A DNA stretch of 64,000 nt. Source: Gracilaria domingensis (taxonomy: Eukaryota > Rhodophyta > Florideophyceae > Gracilariales > Gracilariaceae). Both the position numbers and the translations under genes were made by a program. The notes under the pieces are model-generated. The model saw only the letters and a program-made list of their open reading frames with translations. It was not told the DNA's origin and searched no databases. The DNA is taken from the NCBI GenBank assembly GCA_022539475.1, contig VCMS01000077.1, positions 1 to 64,000 of the forward strand. Direction: 5' to 3'. Below, one piece after another: positions 32,206-43,929 of this stretch (the stretch's first letter is position 1; the number at the start of each line of letters is the position of its first letter).

Positions 32206-35200
32206 AGAGAGAGATGGTGAGATAGAACAGTAGAGGATAGAACAAGATAACATAACATAACTTTACATTTTGATGCTTTGTTGTTTGTAATCTGCGTCGA
32301 GTTCGTGGCGGTACAGCAGTAGGAACCTCATTGGGAACTTCAGTACAATGCTGAATATGGAAAACAAGACGTTGCCTGTTAGCGCTGATGTGCGCAGTGT
32401 GGTTCGAGTGAACCTGGGAGCTGCCGGACGAACCCTCAGGAGGTTCTGTCTCAGCGCCTTTTATATGTTTCATTGTTTCGAATTTAGGAAACACTCTGCT
32501 AAGCTACTAAATAATTTAACTATTACGTAGCACTATAGACTATTTCTTGTCCGCTATAATATTGGCCAAGTAAGAGCTTGACACTCTCTCAGATTATCTC
32601 TGACATTGCCGGTAAAACAAGCTGTTACAATAGAAAGCGTAGAGATAGGTCTAATTAGAAACTATAGAGCTAGAGAAACGCTCCGTGATTTAATTAGAAC
32701 TGGCTTGGCCTGAGACTACCATAAAGGCACCTGACCGCGGAGATTCGCGATCAGGAGGAGGTCAAGGAAGAGGCAGAGAGCCCACTGACACTCTCTTCTT
32801 TGGTGCCGTATCGGTGTTCTAGGGCTTGATTTGCCACACAAGCGTCTTTTAAAACTCATATTTAGTATGTATCCCAATAATGCACACCTATATCTCTGTC
32901 TGGCGCCGACTCTGTGAAGCAGAACGCGCAGAAAATGTTCCCGTTACAATCTTGGTCGCTACAGAGAGATATCTGTCAAGGAACGAATCGCTACGCGTAG
33001 CAGAACATACAGCCAGGGATGGATACATTTCAATCGCTGGAGATATCAATCTTGTGGCACCATCGCAATTGAGGTCACAATCTCAACGTGCAACCTAATC
33101 TATATTCAAAACGCGCCCCTCTTTATGCAATTCCCTGGCATTTGCGATTTCGAATGTATTCGACGACCAAATCGCGATTGTGGAGCTAGAAACTGGTACA
33201 CAGCCTCTACACGTAAAAGTATTTTGATTATAACCGAGCTCGACAGAAGCTGTCGGGCAGAATTCTATACCAAGAAACTTGAATGACAAACTTTGCCTTT
33301 TGCAGCCTCTACCAAGAGCAAGATATAGTGATCTCCCCATTGTTGTTGTATTCAGTGAAGCTACAAACGAAATTAATGCTTTCTAGATCTATTCCAGAGC
33401 GCTGTTGTTTTCTCTTTGCGAAATTTGCAGAGCCTCGAGAATTGTTTGCATCTTCCAAAGGTTATGGTTTACCTCTACAAGCATAAATTTTTGGGGAAGG
33501 ATTATTCCGCAAACATATTGTTCAAGTTGTTCTGGGATGGAGGGACAGTAGTTGAACGTACGATCAAGTAGGGACAGCAGCGACCTGCATTGATCATCAA
33601 CAATATGATGTGGTGTAGCGAGGCTGCCGCCGACCTCATTTCGTCTCTTGTATCTAGGGCTTCTCCTTTTTATCAATCGGCAGAGTTCTGAACCACTGGC
33701 ATGCGGTAGTGCGGTAGCTCGAATGCGCTGCTGAGGTCGCAAGACAAGCAGACGCTGGTAGTACGGCAGTCGCGAGGGGCGCGGACGCACTGGAGAAGAA
33801 TGTATCAGTTCAATTCGTAGTAGTTGTTCGTTGTTGACTTCTCCGAGTACACTATCGTACGCGAAGTAAAGCTTACTAAAAGCACTCAAGTTACACTACT
33901 AACATAAACAAACAGTTTGTCCTACCAATTCATACACGTACGCATTTGCATGCAACACATTACTCTAAATATGATCAACCACTTCGATCAGTCCTACAAA
34001 GCCATTGTCCCAGCATCTTGATCATGTCACGCTGTAGCCTACACATTCCTACTACGCGTGTTCATCTCTACAGTACCACTTCTGGGTTCTTCCTTCAACA
34101 GAATCCATCACCTCATCCGGATGTTTCACACTTTTCAATACAAAACGGAACAGTTTCTAGGCGGATCTAAAGATCCGATAATATTAAGAGAAAGAATATG
34201 TTGTCTGCTATATGTAAAGCAAGAATGGCATCACTTTGTGCAGAGAACAATCTCGATTTCATATGCTTTTTCAAACAAAATCGTTAACGCTCTTTGCTGA
34301 AGAGCAATCTGTACTGTCGATTCTATAGTAGTATCAATGGCCGATTGTATTGCGGTGACTGCACTTATTGGGTGATGCAACCGATTTAGACCCTGCCCCT
34401 GCATAGCATACAGCCAGCAAAAGGCAGCGTTAGAAGCCGGAGCTATTATCCTCAGACTTTGTTTCGACGACTCTTTTCTGCTCAATTTCTGCCCTGTGCC
34501 ACCCGACACTGGAAATTCTGAATCTCTCCTCAACCTTCACAGAATCTTTCGATGATGGAACTGGTATTTCTCTTAGAAACCGATAGTAAAACTCACTGCG
34601 ACAACTATGCAAACATAGACCAGAAAATGGTCCTCTTTCTCTGAGACTGGAAACTCAGGCACCAGGGTTCTCGGATCAAGAAGGTTTTCTCCACACGAGG
34701 ATTTTAGTTGAAATTGGTACGGACAAGGGGTTCTGAAGCTTGAATAGCCCCCCTAGGTGGTGGACGACGATAGACAGCCCTCAGATGCGCTCGAATATCT
34801 GACGTTCCTTCTCTCTCTATATATATGGAAACAATGGAGCCAATCGCCTTCTCTCCCATTACTCTCTTCATTCATCCTCTTGACACCATCGGCAGAGGGG
34901 CACACCACGACAAGGCGCTCTGCATGTACCAGGTTGGCCGCTTAAGAACCTATGAGCGACGTTTTTCCACCCAATTCTCATATCACCAGCGAAATTAGGG
35001 GCAAGAACCAGTTCGTAACCTTTCACCGTTATCCAACCCCAGTGTAGTTCGTCCGAGAAAACTCGAGAAAAAATCTTCTTCAAAGAGGAAAAAGTCACAT
35101 AAACGGCGGTAGAATCTTACTCCGATGAACTGCCTGGCACCTACTGCATACGTGCATCTAAACGCGGGCATTTTAGCGACGCAATACCAAAGTCCATGAG

Positions 35201-36071
35201 GGCGACCAGCGAGCTGACCGACCGTTTTGGACGAGTTTATCGATATTATAGCCTCGGAAGTCACTTGAGAGGGCCTGCAGCTGTCCTCAATTTCCCTTCT
35301 GGGCAGAAGAGATACCAAGAGATGCAGGAGAGGTCACAAATGGTTTCTGAAGACAACTCCATGTGATGATGTTTTGCAATCGTTTTTTGGGTTCGACTTT
35401 TGACCGCGGTCGGGATACGTGGATGCAGACGGCACACGACGGCGCGCTGCCGTAACCGGCCTACTTTGGCAAGCCGCCAACGGCCGCAGTGGAGAACAGA
35501 CGGGTGTGTGGTTGTGTGGGCGGCAGTGTGGACGGCAGTGGTGCGGTAGGGGGCGCTGAATAAGGCGGCAACGCTTTCAAGGAGGCGCGCAACTCACGGG
35601 GGCGCAGCACCTGCTCGTTGAGAATGAGATGAGTTCTAATCAGCCGTCTTGGGGCAAGAGCTGTGCGCAGCTCAAGGCGTTCACAGCGTCATTCGCGGCA
35701 TGCATGCATTCGTCTGGTAACGCCTAGCAGCAAGTGGATGCTCGACGCGAGAGCTATTGCGCCATGGAAACAACCAATGCGGGGTAGCGCTTTTTTTTTT
35801 TTTTTCAAAACTTTGTCAAAAATTGTAAGCAGCGCCGCACCGATCGCAGCTTACAAGTCGACCGTTGCAGCCGCGCCGCGCGCCCACAAGCGTCTCACAC
35901 TCGCCCATTTCGCGCGAACGCGACCCCCCCCGCGCCCGTCCATCGCCGCCGCCGCCGCCCTCCGCCGCCCTCCACGCCGCCGTCGCCGCCGTCGCCGCCG
36001 TCGCCGCCGTCGCCGCCGCCGCCATCGCCATCGCCGCCGCCGCCATCGCCATCGCCGCCGCCGCCATCGCC
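32206..36071. other. Long intergenic region upstream of the VAP-like gene
   Basis: 3.9 kb without a supportable gene. ORFs reach 166 codons (33889-33389, minus) but show no motif. A T-run of about 20 lies at 35787-35806, and from about 35870 the sequence turns abruptly into CG-rich repeats (GCCGCC and GCCATC triplets). The last 200 bp are the probable promoter and leader of the next gene. Confidence 0.5.
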
Positions 36072-37098
36072 ATGGAGACGCTCGTCTCGTTCTCGCCGCC
36101 GCACCTAACGTTCCGAATAACGCTCGACAAGCAGACGGCGACGCACGTGCACCTGACCAATGTGTCGGCGGCGCCCATCTCGTACAAGGTGAAGACCACC
36201 AACCTCAAGCGCTACTGCGTGCGCCCCAACGCCGCCATCCTGCAGCCCGCGCAGCAGATGCACATCGAAATCGACCAGCAGGCCTTCAAGAGCGTCCCGG
36301 AAGACCTGCACCGCTGCTCCGATCGCTTCCTGCTCATGATTGTCGACCTGCAGCACCTGCCGCCGGGCCCCTCCGCGCACCCCGCGCACGTCGCCGAGCT
36401 GCACGGCTATGAGTCGGTCATGCAGCTGTGGCAGAACGTGCCGGAGCACAGCATCTACAAGAAGAAGATGACCGTGTCGCTGCAAATGGCCGACGCGTCC
36501 GAGGCCGCCGCGTCCAAACCGGTCGTCGAACCGACCACCGTGCCCATCTCGTCGCACAAGCTTCCCATCGAACCCACCGCCGCCGCGCCAGCTCGCGCGC
36601 TCCCCGACCAACCGCCGCCGCCGCCGCCGCCTGCCCCCGAGCAACCGCTCGACGCGCCGCCAAACGCGCCCGCCGCCGCCGCCCCAGCAACGCTTCCGCC
36701 CCTACCCCCACCAGCGCGCAAAGCACCGCCCCCACCGCCGCCGAAGAAAGAGGCGCTGCCGCTTGCGCCGCCCACCCGCCAAGCGCCGTCGCCACCGCCG
36801 CCGCGCGCCGCACGCGCAGCGCCTCCGCCTCCGCCTCCGCCTCCGCCGCGCGCCTCACCTCCTGCGCGCGATTTGGCGCGGCTGCCAGACGCGCCCGCCA
36901 GTCAGACGAGCAGCGCCACCGCCGACAAAGCGCCAGCAGCGCCAGCAGCGCCAGCAGCGCCAGCAGCGCGCGCTGCAAATGAGCGTGAAATGGAGCACGC
37001 GTCGAAACGGTCAAGTCAGGCGGACGCAAGCTGCGCTGTAAAGCAGCCGGACGCCTCGGCGCAGGCGAAGCAAGGCGCGCAAGACGTTGACGTGGACG

Positions 37099-37145
<47 letters not shown>

Positions 37146-37493
37146 GCGGTGGAGGAAGTCGACTATTTTTCGTGCGAGTTCCAACGAAAGCGCGTTCTGG
37201 ACATGCGCACGGCGCCAAAGATCAGCGTGCACAAGCTGGACACGGCCACGCGGCAGCGCATTGCAAACGAGCGCGCGCAGCAGATGGCCAACGTGATGGA
37301 GGATCGCCAAGCCAAGATCGACGCCGTCAAGCTGGAGCTGCGGGAGGCTCGTCACCGGCTGAGCGACGCCAGAATGGCCACAAGCCCCGCGTACGACGTG
37401 GCGTACGAGATTAGCGAGGGCGCGCGAGTGCCGTTTGCGCAGATTGCGCTCATGGCCATCATCTCGGGCGCGCTGCTGCAGCTACTTGTATGA
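36072..37493 (+). CDS. VAP-like MSP-domain protein, tail-anchored, with polyPro and polyGln tracts
   Basis: ATG 36072 lies in a good context (GCCATGG). It starts directly at the MSP domain, whereas the frame upstream is low-complexity Ala/Pro. Residues 1-115 form an MSP domain with the VAP signature VKTTNLKRYCVRPNAAILQP, the surface that binds FFAT peptides in VAPs. The middle (about 145-300) is rich in Pro and Ala, then comes a Gln run near residue 345, then a coiled coil (NERAQQMANVMEDRQAKIDA). The last ~20 residues (FAQIALMAIISGALLQLLV) are a membrane anchor. VAPs sit in the ER and hold lipid-transfer and other FFAT proteins at contact sites. At 473 residues it is about twice the usual VAP length because of the central low-complexity part. 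It is intronless and converges on the NUMOD3 gene. Confidence 0.87.
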
Positions 37494-37909
37494 GTTTTTG
37501 TTGATCTGTAGCGTTGGCGCATGTAAAAGTGCGAGTCTGCTGTTTTTGTTGTTGCTCGCGCGTACCGCTGGTGGAGCGGTGCGTTTGGTCAGATATCGAC
37601 AGCGAGCGATTGAGCAAAACAAAAAGCATCGCGATGCTTTAATTGATCTCCGCCGCGCTCGATACGTGAGCATCGAAACGACTTGTTTCTCGAAAGCTGT
37701 CGCCGCCGCGGGCGATCAAGTTAGCTTGGCAAGCATTTCAATTGGGCCAGCACATTTGCGGAATACCGTTAGTTGTCGTCACAAACGGCTTGTTGAATCA
37801 CAACGCGCCATGTCATGGCGCATCATGTGCTCTTCACAGCCCGAGTCTTTATTACCTCGCTCGAATACAAAGCAGCGCGCATGAGGTGTGAAGGCGCAGT
37901 GGCGCAGCG
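37494..37909. other. Convergent intergenic spacer
   Basis: 416 bp separate the stop codons of the plus-strand VAP-like gene and the minus-strand NUMOD3 gene. It must hold both 3' ends. Short AT-rich patches (TTTTTGTTGATC near 37495, GTCTTTATTACC near 37845) could carry processing signals, but no certain polyadenylation signal was identified. Confidence 0.45.
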
Positions 37910-39401
37910 TCAGAAGAACGGCGGGCGTGGCAAATGGTCCTCCACGGGCAGCTTGAACACGGGCTTGGAGGAGGAGGCCACATCCGCGCGCCGAGAAACA
38001 CTGAGCGACTCGGCGCCGTTCAGAAAGTCATTCTCGTCCACCTGCTCCGCGCCTTGAAGCGCGCAGAGTTCAAGCGGCTGCTCACTCAACGAGGCCGAGG
38101 CCGCAGCCGCAACGGCGGCAGTATGCGCAAAGTCCGGTGCGAGTCGCACCTCGACCGAGTTATCCACAACGTGCGGAATGTTACGCAACAGTTGCTCCTC
38201 AGCAGACGGTGGGGTGGCCGCAGCCGTTGGCTGTTCGTTTGCGACGGCCAGGTCGGCGGATAGATCCAGCAGCCAGTCGAGATCTAGCGGCGGCGCTGCT
38301 TGCGCGTGTGCGTGTTGGCCGTTCGGTGGCGCACAAGTCGGTGAGCATGGTGGCGACGCTTGCAGTTGGTCTGACGCGTACGTGGGCGGCGGCTGCTCAG
38401 GCGCTAGATGCAAGAAGGGATCGAGCACGATGCCCTCCTGATGAGCGTCTGTAATGCCCAAGTCTTGCATGGTGATGCCGTCCAAATCGTCGGCGCGCAG
38501 AAGGATGTCGCGCTCGCTCGGCGGCTGCGCGTGGTCGGGGGTTTCGGCGTGTGGCGCCTCGGCAACACGCTTTCGGCGGCGGCTGTGCTCCAATTTGGCG
38601 CGCTTTGCAGCGTGTTGCGCCGCTGGCCTCGAGGCGTCGGCGCAGTTGGGGCGCAGTTGGTACTGCTCGGCGCGCGCGGCGGCCAGCGCCTGGCGTCGCT
38701 GCTCCACGCCGCGCGCGACCCTGGCGCGGTACTGCGGGTCGGCCCACATCTGCTTGATGCGCTGGCTGAGCTTTGCCTTGGTGGCGTCGGACAGCGCGCG
38801 CCCCGCGCGCACCACGTAGCGGCGGTCGTCGTCCACGGCCCTCGGGAACGACGCGTCGATCTGGCGCGCAATGGTGCGGTTGAGCGCGTGCAGCGCGCGC
38901 GCGTCGAACGCAAACGGCAGCGGGCGGCGGCGCGCGCGCCGCTGCAGCTGCGGCGGCGGCCGCGGCGGCGCGGCGGCCGCCGACGCGCGCGCCAGCCGCG
39001 ACGTGTGGCGGATCTTCATCTTGGTCTCCTCCGAGTGGCGGCGCCCCGTGGCGCGCTGCCGCAGCAGCCGCCGCATCTCCGGCTTGAGCATGGCCTTGCG
39101 CGTGTTCTCCGCGATCTTGCGCCGCGTCTCGGCCGAGTGCGGCCGGCCCTTGTTCCACGGCACGTTGCCGCGGTTCGCCATTGCTATCTTGCGCCGGCTC
39201 TCCGCCGTGTGGCGCCGCGCGCGCGGCGCGGGCGCCGGCGAGCGCGGCGGCGGCAGCGCCGCGCGCGGCGCCGCGCGCGGCGCCGACACGCACAGCGCGC
39301 GCGCGGCGGCGGCGGCGGCGGCGGCGGCGGCCGGCGGCGGCGCGGCGCGCGGCGGCGCGCCCGGCAGGCGCAGCGCGTGCGGCACGAACAGCAGCGCGGG
39401 G

Positions 39402-39435
<34 letters not shown>

Positions 39436-39448
39436 GCGGAGGCGCCAT
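37910..39448 (-). CDS. NUMOD3-motif protein, probably plastid-targeted
   Basis: The frame is open from 39520. ATG 39448 (MAPPRAAAAAAA) is the preferred start because it gives an Ala/Arg/Pro-rich leader resembling an organelle transit peptide; the earlier ATG adds 24 low-complexity residues. Around residues 78-150 are three tandem NUMOD3-type motifs: HTAESRRKIAMANRGNVPWNKGR, PHSAETRRKIAENTRKAM and RRHSEETKMKIRHTSR. A related helix-rich block follows (RALSDATKAKLSQRIKQMW). NUMOD3 motifs are DNA-binding modules of homing endonucleases and recur without a nuclease in plant and algal plastid proteins of unclear role. No GIY-YIG or HNH nuclease is visible. The C-terminal 200 residues are acidic and low in complexity. 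512 residues, intronless. Confidence 0.72.
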
Positions 39449-40603
39449 CGTTGCTCTGCGCGCGTCGGCGCCGCCGGCGCCGCCGCGGCGCGGCGCGCGG
39501 CGCGCCGCCGCCGCTTGCACCGTGCGCGCGCGAGATCGCGCGCGGCGCGCGCGCGGCGACGTGGCGCGCGTGGCCAGCGCGCCGCGCTGGCCACGCGCAC
39601 CACGTCGCCGCGCCGCCGCGCGCGCGGCGCGCCTTTTTGTGGCGCGCGCGCGCGCGCGCGGCGCGCGGTTTATAGCGGTGCGGCGTTACGTGCGCGCGCG
39701 CGCGGCGCGCGGCGAGGCGTGGCAGCTGCGCCGCGCTGATTCACACGCGCGCGCGCCGATGCGCGCGCCGGCGCGCGAGAACATACAGCGGAACGGCTCG
39801 TGGCGCGTGCGGCCGTTGTTGTCGCCGCCGCCGCCGCCGCCGCCGTCAACACGCCCGTCTTCCCGCGCCACCCCCCCGCGCCGCGCGCGCGCCCGCGTTA
39901 CAGCTCGCGCGCGCGGCCGGCTCCCCCTTCGTGCTCGCGCGCGCTTGACTTGATGACTCGACATTACTCGCCGGAAATGCGCGCGCGCTTCCTCTTCTGC
40001 GCCGTGCCACGCCGCCCCCTTCCTCTTACCTCTTCTGTGCATGCTCTCAGAAACACGCCAAAAAAGGCACCTCACCCACCTGGTTGCCGCGCCGCCCTCA
40101 ACCACCCAAAACCGCGCCCCCCCTTTGACCCGCGCTCATACATTCCTCTCGAAACGCCCACGTCAGCGATGCAGCCGTACATACCAATATCCTGCAAACT
40201 CGCTGCCTCGCTCTTCACTTGAGGAAAGACACCGCGTTTACACCGTGCGTCCCCCCCCAACATGCGCACCCCCTCGTTTCCTACCCCCGCCCCACCCGCG
40301 CCCACCGCTGCTGTTCGCCCTCTGTCATCATCCCACGTCATTCTACACCTCAGCTCCCTGTTGCCGCCATTCCCTTTTCTCTTGCTATATCATACGTGCA
40401 TCGACTCGTACCGGCTACCGCCGCTGTCAACAACGAATTATACTTGATGTGCAGTGCAACTTGCTACTGTCATCCTCGCGCAAGCCGCCGACAACACGCC
40501 GTGCGCGGTATTTATAGCAGCCCGCGGCTGCACTTCTATAATCCTTCCAAATTTATATAAACAAAGCGCCGCGCTCAAGCGCGCACAACGTATGTCTTAC
40601 GAA
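39449..40603. other. GC-rich 5' region of the NUMOD3 gene and 3' flank of the bHLH gene
   Basis: The first ~300 bp are an extreme run of CGCG and GGCGGC, then composition falls stepwise. It contains a 27-bp segment with adjoining GCC repeats (39823-39871) that is an inverted copy of part of the bHLH coding sequence. ORFs here are low-complexity and not supported. Confidence 0.5.
39823..39871 (+). repeat. Inverted copy of a piece of the bHLH gene
   Basis: The plus strand reads (GCC)n followed by 39845-39871, which starts GTCAACACGCCCGTCTTCCC. The same 27 bases after a GCC run occur on the minus strand at 41758-41732 inside the bHLH coding sequence, where they encode AAAVNTPVFPRH. It looks like a relic of a duplicated coding segment. 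Confidence 0.8.
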
Positions 40604-41756
40604 TCAGAACTGATCTATACCGTAGTTTGCCGCCGAGAGGTCACCCACCGCCGGCAGCTGCGCAAACCGTCGCCCAATGATCGCAATCGTCTCCTCCGCT
40701 ACTCGGATTGACGACTTTGGATCGATCTGCGGCTGCAGCTCTGCGTTTTGCCGCGACGAGCGCGCGCGCATGTTGTAGAACGCCACCACGATCTGCACAT
40801 GGTTGTACAGAATCAGCGGCAGGAACAGCACGTCCGTCACCCCGTAGCTGGCCGCCATGCGCGTCCGCTCCGACGCGAAATCGCCGTCGTCAAAACCCTC
40901 GTACTGCCGATACTCGCAGCTCAACCACGCTGGTTTGCCACGTCGGTACACCAGCGACACCGCCTCGTTCGACGTCGTGGCAAAGCACGAGCTCTTGGCC
41001 GCCTCCAGGAACGTGGCCAGCTCGGCCATTCTCGATTCGTCCTCGCGCGAGGGCCTTCGGCCCGACGGCGGCGGCACAAACGTCCACGCCTGCGCGAGCG
41101 ACGCGTGCTGCGTGGGTAACCGCGAGTCCACCGCCCACGCCTCGGCGCCCTTCCACTCCAGCCCAATCGTGAACAGCCGTATCACCGGCTGGCACACCTC
41201 GCGCAGCGTGCGCGCCGCCTGCGTCTGCGTGTGCAGCCACGACTGAAGCTGCGGCGAGCTGGACAGCGCCAGGCTCAGCTCCAATTTGTTGTTCTGCGCC
41301 ACGAGGCGGATCACCGTTTCGGTGGCGTACTCCAGAATCTCCGCCTTGGAGCGCGGGTTGAGGCGCGGCGGCGGCGTGGGCAGCGCGTCCAGCAGCGCCT
41401 CAAAGCGCGTGTTCACCTTGTTGCGCGACTTTTGCGTGTACGCGCGGTGCGCCTTGCGCCGCTCCAGATTGGACTGCGCCACGAGCGGGCGCGCGGGCGA
41501 CGGCGCGGACGGCGAGGAGCTCTGGTCAAACAGATCGGCGCCGCTGGTGCGCTTCGAAATGGCGGAGGACGACGGTGCAATGCCCAGCGCGGCGGCGGCG
41601 TACGGCGTGGCTGCCGGCGGCGCGGCTGGCTCGGGCGGACGCACGCGCTCGTACGGCTGCGCGGCGGCGGCTGCAGCGGCGGCGGCGGCGGCGGCGGCGG
41701 CGGCAGTGGTGGCGGACGAGTCGGTGCGCTTGTGGCGCGGGAAGACGGGCGTGTTG

Positions 41757-41794
<38 letters not shown>

Positions 41795-42196
41795 AGCGGC
41801 GGAGGGGTCCAGCGCAAACGTGGGGGGAGGCGCTTGCGCGGTGGGCTGCACCAGCGGGAGGTTCATGTCGTGGAAGAGGTCGTAGTTGAGCTGGTCTCTG
41901 CGCAGGTCGGGCGGCGACGAGTACGCGAGCTGCTGCGGGTGCGGCGGCTGCGGGTGCGGCGGCGGCGGTGGAATGTTTGGAAGCGAGGGCGGCGGCGGGT
42001 GGGCGACGTGCAGCTGGGCGGGGAACGCGGAGTGGATGGCAGAGTGCGGGGGGAGCGGCGGGGGCGGACGCGGATCGAAGGGCGCGTCCTTGGCAGCGTC
42101 GTCTTCGGGCGGCGCGTGCGACATGACGACGGAGACGGGCGGGGAGAACGCGGCGGACGCGACGGTAACGGGCGACGCGTTGACGCGCTGCGACAT
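40604..42196 (-). CDS. bHLH transcription-factor-like protein
   Basis: 530 residues from ATG 42196, intronless. Residues 1-245 are low-complexity (His/Pro-rich, then two polyAla runs). The bHLH is at about 247-305: basic region ERRKAHRAYTQKSRNKVN, helix 1 TRFEALLDALP, a Pro-rich loop, and helix 2 with SKAEILEYATETVIRLV leading into a short zipper-like stretch. The basic region has the His and Arg of the usual H-E-R pattern, but Thr/Gln stands where most E-box binders have Glu, so DNA specificity may differ. The C-terminal 200 residues look globular and GAF-like (CEYRQYEGFDDGDFASERTR, VLFLPLILYNHVQIVVAFYN), as in ligand- or redox-sensing domains; this is inference. It would act in the nucleus. 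Confidence 0.8.
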
Positions 42197-42324
42197 GGGC
42201 GACGTGGGGGAGGGAGGGGAGGGTTGTGGGAGGGGGGTGGGGATGGGGGCGCGCGCGCGCGGGGCGAGGGGGCGTGGGGCGCGGCGGCGCGGCGGCGTGG
42301 GGCGCGGCGCGCGTGGACGGCGAG

Positions 42325-42371
<47 letters not shown>

Positions 42372-43872
42372 GGCGGCGGCGACGGCGGCGACGGCGGCGG
42401 CGGCGGCGGGCGTGGGCGGCGGCGTGGGCGGGAGCGCGCGCGGGGCGGCGGAGATGGGCGGCTGGCGCGGTGCGCCGTGGCGCGCGCTTTAGGGACGCGG
42501 GAGAGCGGCTCAAGCAGCGCCGCGGCGCGCGCGCGGCGGCGCGGCGCGCGTGGCGCGCGCGCGCGGCGCGCAAAAAGGCGCGCGCGCGTTTATTCGGCGC
42601 GCGCGCGCGCTGGCGGCGCGCTGGCGGCGCGCCGCCGCTGCGTGGCGCAGATCACAATAATTCAAATCGTGGCTGCACGCGCCACGCGCCGCTCCGCGCG
42701 CGCCGTGCTGCCGCCGCGCCGCCGCGCCGCCGCGCGCGGCGGACGGCGGCGGCGGCGCGGCGGCTGCCGGCGCGCCGCCGTTTACAGCGCGGCGCGCCGC
42801 GGGGCGGCTCAATTCAGCGCGCGCTGTAAACGGCGCAGGGGGGGCGGCGGCGCGCGCGGCGGCGCGCGCGCTGGCGCGGCGCGCGGTGGCGCCGGCGCGG
42901 CGGCTGTCGTGGCACCGTTGGCGGCCGCGAGCTGTTTGACGGCAGCTTGTGCGCGCCGGTTGCTTGCTCGCGCGAGCGTGGAAGCTCGGCGGAGCGCTTG
43001 CGGCGGCGGGAGGCGGCGGCACGACGCGCGCAGCGCCGTGCGCTCTGCTTCTCCGCGCCACATCATGCGTTTCTGTGGCCGCATGCCCTCGACGGGTGCC
43101 ATGCGCGCCGGCGCGCGGCCGCGCGCGCACCGAGCGAGCGCGGCTGTTTGTGGGCGCGCCGCGTCCCGCGGTGACGACATTTCAGGCGGGCGGCGGTGCG
43201 CGAGCTGGCGGCGCGTGTGGAGGGCGTCGGGGGGCGCGCTCCGCAACGCGCGGTAGCAAACGAACGGTTGCATTTTGTGCGGCGAGTTGGGGCGCGGCTT
43301 ACGAGAGTGCGGCGTTGTACTGGCGGCTTTGAAAAGAGAAGCAACGCAGCATGTCTTTTTTTTCTCATTGGCGACGGCTACGGCGCGCCGCTCGCCGCCA
43401 AGCAGCGGCCGCGCGAGCGGCGACTGCGCGGCGGGGAGTGGGGAGCACGGGCGACGGCGCGCGGGGGAGCACGGGCGGCCGGCGGCCGCGGCGCGCGCGG
43501 GACGGGCGGGCGCGGCGCGGCGCGGCTCGGCGCGGCGGCGATGCGGCGGCCGCTGAGGTGGCATGGCGCAGCGGCGCGGCGGGGGGGGGGGGGGGGCGCG
43601 ACGCGGAGCGGCGAAGGAAAGGGCGCATATGCCGCGCGGCGGTTTAATTATGTTTTTGTCTGCGGTGTAAATAGGCGCAAATGGAACGGCGCACACATGC
43701 GCCGCCGCCGCCGCCGCCAATTGGCGCGCGCCGCCGCGCGCCGCGCGCCGCCGCGCCGCCGCCACCCGACGCACCGCTGCCGCCCGACGCACCGCTGCCG
43801 CCCGCCGCGCGCGCGCGCGCGCGCGCGCGCCGCCGGCGATGGCGGCCGCGATGGCGGCCGCGGCGGCGATGA

Positions 43873-43929
<57 letters not shown>

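Noticed and set aside
38408..43256. Very long ORFs in the GC-rich block, for example 38408-39739 plus, 41231-42829 plus, 41886-43256 plus and 44002-42809 minus
   Set aside because: Almost pure Arg/Ala/Gly/Pro composition, and most lie opposite or out of frame with the NUMOD3 or bHLH genes. GC-rich DNA lacks stop codons, so open length alone is no evidence.
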